A DNA stretch of 12,507 nt. It comes from Actinomycetota bacterium. Lineage in GTDB: Bacteria > Actinomycetota > Actinomycetes > Acidothermales > Acidothermaceae. The stretch spans positions 23,969 through 36,475 of the forward strand of contig PLCK01000101.1 of NCBI GenBank assembly GCA_003134755.1, given 5' to 3'. Shown here piece after piece: positions 1 through 6,636 of this stretch. The position numbers and the translations under genes are program-made. Under the pieces are notes generated by a model, which was not told the DNA's origin, searched no databases, and worked only from the letters and a program-made list of their open reading frames with translations. Numbering within the stretch: the stretch's first letter is position 1; every line of letters begins with the position of its first letter.

Positions 1-352
1 TGCGTGCCACCTTGGCCGGTGCCGCCTTCACAGCGGCCTTGACCGGAGCAGCCTTCGCAGGCGCCGCGAGCTTGAGAGCGCCGCTGACGACTGCCTTGAG
101 GTGTGTTCCGGGTCGGAACTTCGGCACCGAGGTCTTCTTCACCTTGACCCGCGCACCGGTCGCCGGGTTGCGTGCAACGCGTGCCGCCCGCTCGACCTTT
201 TCGAAGATACCGAAGCCGGTGATGGCAACCTTCTCGCCTTTCGCCACCGCCCGGGTGATGGTGTCGATGACGGCCTCAACCGCTTCGCTTGCTGCTTTCT
301 TGTTGTCGCCTAGGCGAGCGGAGATTGAGTCGATCAGTTCCGCCTTGTTCAC
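1..352 (-). CDS. hupB: HU-family nucleoid protein (HupB/Hlp type), C-terminus cut off
   Basis: This gene encodes a histone-like DNA-binding protein that bends and compacts the chromosome. The visible 117 residues start at a GTG (352-350), preceded by a strong GGAGGA ribosome binding site with a short spacer. The HU fold is clear: the N-terminus reads MNKAELIDSI, and the DNA-binding arm carries the family signature GFGIFE followed by RAARVARNPATG and FRPG (about residues 45-81). After about residue 95 the sequence becomes an Ala/Lys/Pro tail with PAKAAPVKAA-type units. This is the start of the basic histone H1-like extension typical of mycobacterial HupB and absent from E. coli HU. The gene runs off the left edge, so tail length is unknown. 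It lies downstream of leuCD on the same strand across a 277-bp gap, as in M. tuberculosis (Rv2986c-Rv2988c), and probably has its own promoter. Confidence 0.95.
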   Translation of the reverse strand, partial: MNKAELIDSISARLGDNKKAASEAVEAVIDTITRAVAKGEKVAITGFGIFEKVERAARVARNPATGARVKVKKTSVPKFRPGTHLKAVVSGALKLAAPAKAAPVKAAVKAAPAKVAR

Positions 353-371
353 TTGCTCCTCCGAGGATGTT

Positions 372-410
372 GTCGAGTCCATACTCGACTCGGGGCGAAC
401 CTAGGCCCCG
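372..410 (-). promoter_or_regulatory. Two tandem hairpins in the hupB 5' leader
   Basis: Two adjacent inverted repeats lie just upstream of the hupB ribosome binding site. One has 7-bp arms GTCGAGT/ACTCGAC (372-378 and 383-389) around a 4-nt loop. The other has 6-bp arms CGGGGC/GCCCCG (391-396 and 405-410) around an 8-nt loop containing CCTAGG. In the hupB mRNA they would form back-to-back stem-loops ending about 6 nt before the GGAGGA. Seen directly: the pairing. Inferred: a role in translation control, mRNA stability or end-of-transcript formation for read-through from leuD. Confidence 0.45.
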
Positions 411-589
411 AACGGCCACATGACAACGACCACGGCCGAAGAATTTTCCTTGTGTCGCAGAAAATCCGCTCGCCGAACACGTGCCGTGACGCCCAACAGC
501 GTGCTCTTTACAGGGTCCATCACACTGACACTCTCCGCCGCGACACCCAAGACAACCGAAAAAGTCCTACCAGCAGGCGAATTCAGCCG

Positions 590-619
590 CTGTCTCGGCC
601 ACCGGCCGACTACAGACAG
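590..619 (-). terminator. Possible terminator hairpin after leuD
   Basis: Just beyond the leuD stop lies a composite stem. The inner arms are TCGGCC/GGCCGA (595-600 and 604-609) with a 3-nt loop. The outer arms are CTGTC/GACAG (590-594 and 615-619), with a 5-nt bulge on one side. There is no T-run after it on the minus strand, so it would be a tail-less actinobacterial-type terminator at best. The rest of 353-629 holds no convincing gene. It has an AT-richer patch (440-466) with a dyad ATTTTC-N11-GAAAAT (443-448, 460-465) that may belong to the hupB promoter. Confidence 0.3.
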
Positions 620-629
620 TGCGTAGCGG

Positions 630-1229
630 TCACACAGCAGCCGGTAACGTTCTCGGCTTGAACGCCAGCCGCGAGGACTCGAAAGTGTCGACCGCGTCGG
701 CGTGGCGCAGGGTCAATCCGATGTCGTCGAGACCCTCGATCAGCCGCCACCGCGTGTAATCGTCGATCTCGAACGGCGTGACGACGTCGCCATATCGCAC
801 CTGCCGCGCTACCAGATCGACGGTCACCTGCGTGGTGGGATCGGCCTCGACCACGGACCAGAGCGACTCGACGACATCCTCTGCCAAGACCACGGTCAGG
901 AGACCGCCCTTCATCGAGTTGCCACGGAAGATGTCGGCAAATCGCGGGGAGATCACGGCCTTGAAGCCGTAGTTCTGCAGCGCCCAGACCGCATGCTCGC
1001 GCGACGATCCGGTGCCGAAATCTGCCCCGGCGACCAGCACGTCAGCCCCCGCGTATTCAGGTCGGTTCAGGACGAACTCGGGGTCAGACCGCCAGGCGGC
1101 GAACAGGCCGTCTTCGAACCCGGTCCGGGTGACCCGCTTCAGATAGACGGCGGGGATGATCTGATCGGTGTCGACGTTCGTCCTGCGCAATGGCAGCGCA
1201 CGTCCGGTGTGCGTCGTGAACTTGTCCAT
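630..1229 (-). CDS. leuD: 3-isopropylmalate dehydratase small subunit (LeuD)
   Basis: LeuD is the small, swivelling subunit of isopropylmalate isomerase. With LeuC it converts 2-isopropylmalate to 3-isopropylmalate, the second step of leucine synthesis, in the cytoplasm. The 199-residue product has the family layout: the N-terminal FTTHTGRALPLRR and NVDTDQIIPA segment (residues 4-26), the substrate-loop motif GTGSSREHA (72-80) and the PRFADIF/N region that follows. The ATG at 1229 was chosen because GGAG lies 9 nt upstream and the protein then begins MDKFTTHTG, as in relatives. An upstream in-frame TTG at 1244 would add five residues but lies next to the leuC stop and has no better ribosome binding site. 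The gene starts 18 bp after leuC, so the two are surely one operon. Confidence 0.97.
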   Translation of the reverse strand: MDKFTTHTGRALPLRRTNVDTDQIIPAVYLKRVTRTGFEDGLFAAWRSDPEFVLNRPEYAGADVLVAGADFGTGSSREHAVWALQNYGFKAVISPRFADIFRGNSMKGGLLTVVLAEDVVESLWSVVEADPTTQVTVDLVARQVRYGDVVTPFEIDDYTRWRLIEGLDDIGLTLRHADAVDTFESSRLAFKPRTLPAAV

Positions 1230-1247
1230 GGGTTCAGACTCCAATGC

Positions 1248-2648
1248 TCAGTCGAGATCTGACGGCGACGAGAGGCGGCCGGTGACTGCAGTTGCCGCCG
1301 CGACGAGCGGCGACACGAGATGCGTGCGGCCGCCCTTGCCCTGGCGGCCTTCGAAGTTCCGATTGGACGTCGAGGCCGAGCGCTCCCCGGGCGCGAGCTG
1401 ATCGGGGTTCATGCCAAGACACATCGAGCACCCCGCACTGCGCCACTCGGCGCCGGCGTCGATGAACACCTTGTCGAGGCCTTCTGCCTCAGCCTGCGCC
1501 TTCACCGCCATCGATCCGGGCACAACCAGAACGCGCACCGATTCGGCGACCTTGCGACCGGTTAGGACGGCCGCCGCCCCCCGCAGGTCCTCGATTCGCC
1601 CATTGGTGCAAGAGCCGAGGAAGACGGTATCGACGGCGATGTCACGCAGCCTGGTTCCGGCCTGCAGGCCCATGTATTCGAGCGCACGCTCGACGGCACC
1701 CCGTTCGCCTGCGTCGGTGATCGTCGCCGGATCGGGAACTGTCGAGCCGAGCGGCGCGCCCTGGCCGGGATTTGTGCCCCACGTCACGAACGGCGTCAGC
1801 TCGGCGGCGTCCAGGACGACATCGACGTCGAACGTCGCGTCGTCATCGGTGACCAACGTGCGCCAGTACGCGACTGCGACGTCCCACTGCGCGCCCTTGG
1901 GCGCATGCGGCCGGCCCCTGAGGTACTCGAAAGTGGTCTCGTCGGGCGCGATCATGCCCGCGCGCGCACCGGCCTCGATCGACATGTTGCACACGGTCAT
2001 GCGGGATTCCATCGACAGCGCCCTGATCGCGTCGCCGCGGTACTCGATCACGTATCCCTGGCCGCCGCCCGTTCCGATCTTGGCGATCACCGCGAGGATG
2101 ATGTCCTTGCTCGTCACACCTACGGGCAGGACGCCGTTAACCGTGATCGCCATCGTCTTCGGCCGGTAGAGCGGAAGGGTTTGCGTCGCAAGTACGTGTT
2201 CGACTTCACTCGTGCCGATGCCGAACGCCAGCGCACCGAAGGCGCCGTGGGTCGAGGTGTGCGAGTCGCCACAGACGATCGTCATGCCGGGCTGGGTCAG
2301 CCCGAGCTGCGGGCCGATCACGTGCACGATGCCCTGCGACGCGTCGCCCATGGCGTGCAGCCGGAGGCCGAACTCGTCACAGTTGCGACGCAGCGTCTCG
2401 ACCTGGATACGCGACACCGGATCCGCGATCGGCTTGTCGATGTCTGTTGTCGGCACATTGTGATCTTCGGTGGCGATCGTCAGGTCGGGACGCCGCACCC
2501 GGCGCCCGGCCAGCCGCAGCCCGTCGAAAGCCTGTGGGCTGGTGACCTCGTGAATCAGGTGCAGGTCGATGTAGAGCAGGTCGGGCTCACCTTCGGTGTG
2601 GGTGACGACGTGCTCGTCCCAGACCTTCTCGGCCATTGTGCGACCCAC
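1248..2648 (-). CDS. leuC: 3-isopropylmalate dehydratase large subunit (LeuC)
   Basis: LeuC is the aconitase-type large subunit of isopropylmalate isomerase and carries the 4Fe-4S cluster that activates the substrate hydroxyl. The 466 residues match family length. Cluster ligands are visible as Cys347 in GSCTNGR and Cys407/Cys410 in GCSMCLGMNP. Other signatures are ATEDHNVPT (about 59-67), CGDSHTSTHGAFGALAFGIGTSEVEHV (126-152), MSIEAGARAGM and TSNRNFEGRQG (428-437). The start is a GTG at 2648 with AGAAGGG about 8 nt upstream. An ATG at 2636 (MAEKVWDEHV) is an alternative, because relatives differ before the AEK-W segment. It is transcribed divergently from the IclR gene across an 82-bp gap. 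On the minus strand a GATACT resembling a -10 box (2720-2725) lies beside the dyad at 2699-2717. Confidence 0.97.
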   Translation of the reverse strand: MGRTMAEKVWDEHVVTHTEGEPDLLYIDLHLIHEVTSPQAFDGLRLAGRRVRRPDLTIATEDHNVPTTDIDKPIADPVSRIQVETLRRNCDEFGLRLHAMGDASQGIVHVIGPQLGLTQPGMTIVCGDSHTSTHGAFGALAFGIGTSEVEHVLATQTLPLYRPKTMAITVNGVLPVGVTSKDIILAVIAKIGTGGGQGYVIEYRGDAIRALSMESRMTVCNMSIEAGARAGMIAPDETTFEYLRGRPHAPKGAQWDVAVAYWRTLVTDDDATFDVDVVLDAAELTPFVTWGTNPGQGAPLGSTVPDPATITDAGERGAVERALEYMGLQAGTRLRDIAVDTVFLGSCTNGRIEDLRGAAAVLTGRKVAESVRVLVVPGSMAVKAQAEAEGLDKVFIDAGAEWRSAGCSMCLGMNPDQLAPGERSASTSNRNFEGRQGKGGRTHLVSPLVAAATAVTGRLSSPSDLD

Positions 2649-2698
2649 GGTGTTCGCCCTTCTCTTCGCGTTCTGCGCGCCTGAACCAGGACGACTTG

Positions 2699-2717
2699 CG
2701 TCTCGGATGTTGAGACG
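2699..2717. promoter_or_regulatory. Dyad in the leuC/IclR divergent promoter, likely IclR operator
   Basis: CGTCTC (2699-2704) and GAGACG (2712-2717) are perfect inverted repeats separated by GGATGTT. The dyad sits 51 bp from the leuC start and 13 bp from the IclR start. It abuts a GATACT (minus strand, 2720-2725) that could be the leuC -10 box, so a bound protein would cover the leuC start point. IclR-family regulators next to leuCD (LtbR in Corynebacterium, NdgR/AreB in Streptomyces) control leucine genes. Assigning this dyad to the neighbouring IclR is inference. Confidence 0.5.
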
Positions 2718-2730
2718 GCAGTATCATTAC

Positions 2731-3453
2731 ATGGACGAGTCTAGCGGTGTCGGCGTCGTGGACAAGTCGGTGGCCGTACTTTCGGCACTCGAAGCCGGCC
2801 CGGCGTCACTGGCCAGCCTGGTTACGCTCACCGGGTTGCCGCGACCGACCGCCCATCGACTGGCTGTGGCGCTCGAGACCCACCGGCTGGTCGCCCGCGA
2901 CAGCGAGGGCCGTTTCGTGCTCGGCCCGCGACTCGCCGAACTCGCTGCGGCTGGCGGGGAGGATCGCCTGATCGCAGTGGCCGGCCCGATTCTCGGCAAG
3001 CTCCGCGACGCCACCGGTGAGAGCACCCAGCTCTACCGGCGCCAAGGCGACGTCCGCGTCTGCGTGGCGGCGGCCGAGCTGCCGGCCGGGCTCCGCAACA
3101 CGGTGCCCATCGGCACCCGGTTGCCGCTGACCGCCGGTTCGGCGGCACAGGTGCTGCTCGCGTGGGAGGACGCCGAGCGGTTGCGTCGCGGTGTCGCCGC
3201 AGCGGTCTTCACCGCACAGACCCTCGCTCGAGTGCGCAGGCAGGGGTGGGCCGCCAGCGTCGCCGAACGGCAAGCCGGCGTGGCATCGGTGTCGGCACCG
3301 GTTCGCTCGGCGGCGGGTCGGGTCATCGCGGCGGTGTCGGTGTCGGGCCCGATCGAACGGCTGTCGCGCAACCCGGGACGACTCCATGCCCGCGCCGTGG
3401 TGGCGGCCGGCGAAGCCATCAGCAGGAGCCTGCAGGCCCGACAAGCGCCCTAA
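2731..3453 (+). CDS. IclR-family regulator next to leuCD (Rv2989/LtbR/NdgR type)
   Basis: This is a 240-residue cytoplasmic DNA-binding regulator. The N-terminal winged helix-turn-helix spans about residues 8-72, with a recognition region around LTGLPRPTAHRLAVALE (33-49) and the wing ending in FVLGPRLAELA. The C-terminal IclR effector domain follows (about 80-238), with conserved VPIGTRLPLTAGSAAQVLLAW (125-145), RRQGWAASVAERQAGVASVSAPVR (169-192) and VSVSGPIER. The protein closely resembles my memory of Rv2989, which is likewise divergent from leuC. The ATG at 2731 matches the start of that relative (SGVGVVDKSV versus SGIGVLDKAV). No Shine-Dalgarno is visible, so the mRNA may be leaderless; TATCAT or CAGTAT just upstream could supply the -10 box. 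Expected role: control of leuCD, perhaps with other amino-acid genes. The ligand is unknown. It converges on the protease gene with only 11 bp between stops. Confidence 0.93.
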   Translation: MDESSGVGVVDKSVAVLSALEAGPASLASLVTLTGLPRPTAHRLAVALETHRLVARDSEGRFVLGPRLAELAAAGGEDRLIAVAGPILGKLRDATGESTQLYRRQGDVRVCVAAAELPAGLRNTVPIGTRLPLTAGSAAQVLLAWEDAERLRRGVAAAVFTAQTLARVRRQGWAASVAERQAGVASVSAPVRSAAGRVIAAVSVSGPIERLSRNPGRLHARAVVAAGEAISRSLQARQAP

Positions 3454-3464
3454 TCACGGCCGGA

Positions 3465-5210
3465 TCAGCTCGACGGCGCGGACCCCAGAGTCAACGAGAC
3501 CGTGGCCGACTGGCCGTTCCGCTTGTAGGTGATCGCGACCGTCGAATTCGGAGCTGCCGCGTGGGTCGCCGCAATGAGCGAGTCGGCGTCAACAATCGTC
3601 CGACTGCCGAACTTCACGATCACGTCGTTCACTTTCATGCCGACCTTGTCGGCCGGACCCGCCGCGTTGACCTTCACGACCTGCGCGCCCGTCGGCGTGT
3701 GCAGATCGGGATCGACGGAATCTGACAATCCAATTCCGAGGACGGCGTGGTTGGCGTGGCCGGTCTTCTCGAGTTCCTGTACAACCCGGTTCGCCTCGTC
3801 GATCGGGATGGCGAAACCGACGCCGATGCTTCCGGACTGGGCGTTGGGACCGCCCTGCCCCTGATCGAGTGTTGCAATCGCGGAATTGACGCCGACGACG
3901 CGTCCGGCGAGGTCGACCAAAGGGCCACCGGAGTTACCGGGGTTGATCGCCGCATCGGTCTGAATCGCGTCGAGAACTGTCGGGGTCGGCGCGTTGCCTC
4001 CCGTTCCGGTGCAGTTCTGCGTGCACACCGGCCGGTTGAGCGAGCTGACGATGCCCAGCGTCACCGTGTTCGAAAGGCCGAGCGGCGAACCGATTGCGAT
4101 GACCTGCTGCCCGACCGCCAGCGAGGAATCCTGACCGATCGTTGCCGGATGAAGATCGGTCACGCCGGTCGCCTTGATGACCGCGAGATCGGTGGTCGGG
4201 TCACGGCCGACGATGGTCGCCTTCACCGTGCGGCCGTCGTTCAGGCTGACCGCGATGACGCCTGACGTCGACGCGCCTTCGACCACGTGGTTGTTGGTCA
4301 AGATGTTGCCGTCTGCGCTGAGCACGATTCCGGTGCCCTCGTCGCCCGACGTGCCGACGCTCACGATGATCGAGACGACCGAAGGCAGCAGCGTTTGAGC
4401 GATCTGCGCGACCGATCCGGCGGGGAGGCTGGCGACAGGCACCGCCACGCCGCCCGAACTCGGCGCCACCGTCGCCGCCACCGAGGCCTTCGGGTTCTTC
4501 TTGGTCGCGGCAACCAGACCACCCGCCACGAGCGCGCCGACGAGCGCCGCGACTCCGGCCACTGCGATCAAGGCCGGCCAACCGGAGCGTCCGCCACGGC
4601 GAGAATCACCGCCACCTGGGCCGGAGTAGGAGTACGGGCCTGGGGGGCCCGGCTGGGAGGGCGCACCGGGTGGCCGGTACGGCAGTTGGCCCGCCGCGTA
4701 AGGCGAGCCGCCCGGACTTGTCGACGTCGTGTCGTACGGGACGCCGTATTGCGGAGCGGCGCCGTACTGCGGAGCGGCGCCGTACTGCGGAGCGGCGCCG
4801 TACTGCGGAGCGGCGCCGTACTGCGGAGCGGCGCCGTACTCGGGCGTGGCACCGTACTGCGCGCCGTAGACGGGCGCCGCGCCGTACGTCGGTGTCGCGC
4901 CGTAGTCGGGTGTCGCGGCGTAGTGAGGCGCGTACTCGGGCGTGGCGCCGTACTCCGGTGTCGCGCCGTACTCCGGTGTCGCGCCGTACTCGGGCGGCGC
5001 GCTGTATTCCGGGGAGGCGCTGTCATCTGGAGTCGAGCCCTGCTCGGGTGCAGCGGGACTGGACGCGGCCTCCGGCGCTACCCCGCCCGAGCCTTCAACG
5101 CCAGGTGCGGCCCACCACGGTTGCTCGGGTTCGGGACTCGGGGCGGCTGTCCACTGCGCGTCCGCCGCTGGCGGCTGTTGCTGCGGGTCGTTGCCGTGCT
5201 CGTCATTCAT
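3465..5210 (-). CDS. pepD: Membrane-anchored HtrA-like serine protease with PDZ domain (PepD type)
   Basis: This 581-residue protein is a trypsin-fold HtrA/DegP protease that degrades or chaperones damaged envelope proteins. Residues 1-210 form a Pro/Tyr/Gly/Ala-rich cytoplasmic region. A membrane anchor follows at about 211-236 (WPALIAVAGVAALVGALVAGG). The protease domain (about 270-485) carries the triad His308 (TNNHVV), Asp341 (TTDLAVIK) and Ser427 (GNSGGPL). The PDZ domain is about 490-575. The only two cysteines, 396 and 400, lie in a loop before the active serine. The ATG at 5210 overlaps the kinase stop by 8 nt, so translation is probably coupled. Longer upstream frames up to 5402 only re-read kinase DNA. 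The order regulator-kinase-protease matches mprA-mprB-pepD of M. tuberculosis, where PepD is part of the envelope-stress response. Domain calls are firm; the pepD name rests on the context. Confidence 0.93.
   Translation of the reverse strand: MNDEHGNDPQQQPPAADAQWTAAPSPEPEQPWWAAPGVEGSGGVAPEAASSPAAPEQGSTPDDSASPEYSAPPEYGATPEYGATPEYGATPEYAPHYAATPDYGATPTYGAAPVYGAQYGATPEYGAAPQYGAAPQYGAAPQYGAAPQYGAAPQYGVPYDTTSTSPGGSPYAAGQLPYRPPGAPSQPGPPGPYSYSGPGGGDSRRGGRSGWPALIAVAGVAALVGALVAGGLVAATKKNPKASVAATVAPSSGGVAVPVASLPAGSVAQIAQTLLPSVVSIIVSVGTSGDEGTGIVLSADGNILTNNHVVEGASTSGVIAVSLNDGRTVKATIVGRDPTTDLAVIKATGVTDLHPATIGQDSSLAVGQQVIAIGSPLGLSNTVTLGIVSSLNRPVCTQNCTGTGGNAPTPTVLDAIQTDAAINPGNSGGPLVDLAGRVVGVNSAIATLDQGQGGPNAQSGSIGVGFAIPIDEANRVVQELEKTGHANHAVLGIGLSDSVDPDLHTPTGAQVVKVNAAGPADKVGMKVNDVIVKFGSRTIVDADSLIAATHAAAPNSTVAITYKRNGQSATVSLTLGSAPSS
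4740..4997 (-). repeat. Tandem 18-bp repeat array coding Tyr-Gly-Ala-x-Pro-x units in the protease
   Basis: Residues 72-157 of the protease consist of about 14 hexapeptides of the form YGATPE or YGAAPQ, with a few degenerate copies. At DNA level the 18-bp unit GCCGTACTGCGGAGCGGC is tandem from 4743 to 4832. Copies 2-5 (4761-4832) are identical and copy 1 differs by one base. Degenerate units follow to about 4997. The near-identity of the inner copies indicates recent expansion by slippage or unequal recombination, and copy number is likely to differ among strains. The segment lies before the membrane anchor, on the predicted cytoplasmic side. Confidence 0.95.
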
Positions 5211-6636
5211 GGGTTGACGATCCCCAGTTCTGCTGAAGGAACACTGAGTGCTCGGCGAGTTCGGGGCGGCGTCCCGGCAAGTCGAGGACGAGCTGGGCAC
5301 CTCCGGTGGGTGCACGTCCTGCAGACACGCTACCGCCATGCCGTTCGGCCGCCTGCCGGACGATCGCGAGCCCGAGTCCCGAACCCGGCATGCCACGTGC
5401 ATCGGTCGATCGATAGAAACGATCGAAGACGTACGGCAGGTCGGCGTCCTCGATGCCAGGACCGTCGTCAGTCACGGTGAGCCGACCCTCGTCCAGACGG
5501 ACGACGACGCGCCCTCCTGGCGGACTCCATTTCACGGCATTGTCGAGCAGATTCGTCACGGCACGTTCGAGTGCCGTCGTGTCACCCAGGACGACCCAGC
5601 CCTGCACGTCGACATCAAACGCCACGCCTGTCGCCCGGCGACGGACCCGCTCGATCGCCCGCTCGACGACGCCCGCGAGATCGACCTCGTCGGTGCTCGA
5701 CGCTGGCCGATCGTCACGGGCGAGCTCGACCAGGTCGGCCACCAGTCCCGAAAGCTCCTCGACCTGCGCCCGGACGTCGACCAGCAGCGCTGCACGTTCG
5801 GGTGCCGCCAACCCACGGGCGCCGGCTGCATCACTTTGCGCGAGCAGATCGAGATTCGTCCGGAGACTGGTCAACGGAGTTCGCAACTCGTGGCCCGCAT
5901 CGGCGACGAGCTGGCGCTGGAGAGCGCGCGATGTGGCGACCGCGGCCAGCATCTCGTTGAAACTGCGCGCAAGACGCCCGATCTCGTCGGCGCCCTCGAC
6001 CTCAATGGGAGCCAGATCGCCCGTGCGCCCGACTCGTTCTGCTGCCTTGGTGAGGCGCTCGACAGGGCGAAGTCCAGCTCGCCCCACGAGCAGTCCGGCC
6101 ACAGCAGCGACCACGATGCCGCCGATTCCCACCAAGAGCAGCACGAGTCCGAGATCGTCGAGCGTCGTCTGGGTGTCGTGAGTCGATTCAGCGAGCACCA
6201 GCGCAACATCGCCGCCGACAGGTACCGCGACGACGCGATAGTTCGTACCGCCGACCCGCAGGGTGCGCAGCGATTGGTCCGACGTTCCGCGCGCGACGTC
6301 GAATTCCGGTCCGCTCGAGATCGGCTTCGTGAGTCCGGAGTTAGTGCAGACCACCCGATTCGCGACACCGACGAAGCAGACGTCAACCTGTGATGCGAGC
6401 AGCAGGACGGACGGCGTGGTCTGCAATGTTTCGGGAAGCTGGCTTTGCAACGTCGCTACCCGCTGAGCGCGAAGCACCAGTGACGAATCGAGCTCACGGA
6501 ACAGTTCCATGCGCATCGTGAAATAGGCGGCCAGCGAGACGGCGGCGACCGCGAATCCGGCAGTCGCTGCAACCAGCAGCGCCACCCGTGCGCGAAGCGT
6601 CAAGCCGTGCGCCAACCTTGCGTTGTCGACGCTCAC
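5203..6636 (-). CDS. mprB: Two-component sensor histidine kinase (MprB type)
   Basis: This is a 477-residue membrane kinase that phosphorylates the upstream response regulator. TM1 is at about 16-39 and TM2 at about 162-186. Between them is a ~120-residue external sensor with the only two cysteines, Cys87 and Cys97. A HAMP linker (about 187-240) follows. The phospho-acceptor is His249 in AGHELRTPLTSLRTN, the N box is NLLDNAVKW (362-370), and the G boxes are DDGPGIED (390-397) and GSGLGLAI (418-425). A ~20-residue tail (457-477) follows the usual end of the catalytic domain. The start is a GTG at 6636 whose last two bases share the regulator stop in GTGA, a 4-nt overlap typical of coupled translation. 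In-frame sequence further upstream only re-reads the regulator. Expected signal: misfolded or damaged envelope proteins, as for mycobacterial MprB; this is inference. Confidence 0.94.
   Translation of the reverse strand: MSVDNARLAHGLTLRARVALLVAATAGFAVAAVSLAAYFTMRMELFRELDSSLVLRAQRVATLQSQLPETLQTTPSVLLLASQVDVCFVGVANRVVCTNSGLTKPISSGPEFDVARGTSDQSLRTLRVGGTNYRVVAVPVGGDVALVLAESTHDTQTTLDDLGLVLLLVGIGGIVVAAVAGLLVGRAGLRPVERLTKAAERVGRTGDLAPIEVEGADEIGRLARSFNEMLAAVATSRALQRQLVADAGHELRTPLTSLRTNLDLLAQSDAAGARGLAAPERAALLVDVRAQVEELSGLVADLVELARDDRPASSTDEVDLAGVVERAIERVRRRATGVAFDVDVQGWVVLGDTTALERAVTNLLDNAVKWSPPGGRVVVRLDEGRLTVTDDGPGIEDADLPYVFDRFYRSTDARGMPGSGLGLAIVRQAAERHGGSVSAGRAPTGGAQLVLDLPGRRPELAEHSVFLQQNWGSSTHE
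5233..5248. promoter_or_regulatory. Tandem TTCAG-type motif 22 bp before the protease start
   Basis: On the minus strand this reads CTCAG-TGTTCC-TTCAG: two half-sites 11 bp apart, the spacing used by OmpR-family response regulators. It lies inside codons near the kinase 3' end. The near edge is 22 bp from the protease ATG, the same distance as the matching motif before the response regulator gene at 7339-7354. It is likely a binding site for the operon's own regulator, driving or modulating an internal promoter (inference). Confidence 0.45.

Noticed and set aside
1232..1250. TTCAG/CTCAG pair near the leuD start as another regulator site
   Set aside because: Half-sites are 14 bp apart rather than 11, and the spot is a normal leuC-leuD junction.
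4743..4850. Short regular repeats as a possible CRISPR array
   Set aside because: The 18-bp units are head-to-tail without spacers, keep the reading frame and code hexapeptides.
5211..5402. 64-residue upstream extension of the protease
   Set aside because: It overlaps kinase codons for its catalytic domain and has no family similarity; the ATG at 5210 is coupled to the kinase stop.
4287..5480. Long Arg-rich open frame (about 397 codons) on the plus strand opposite the protease and kinase
   Set aside because: It is antisense to two clear genes. Its RRRTAERR-type repeats are just the complement of the protease repeat, and it resembles no protein I know.
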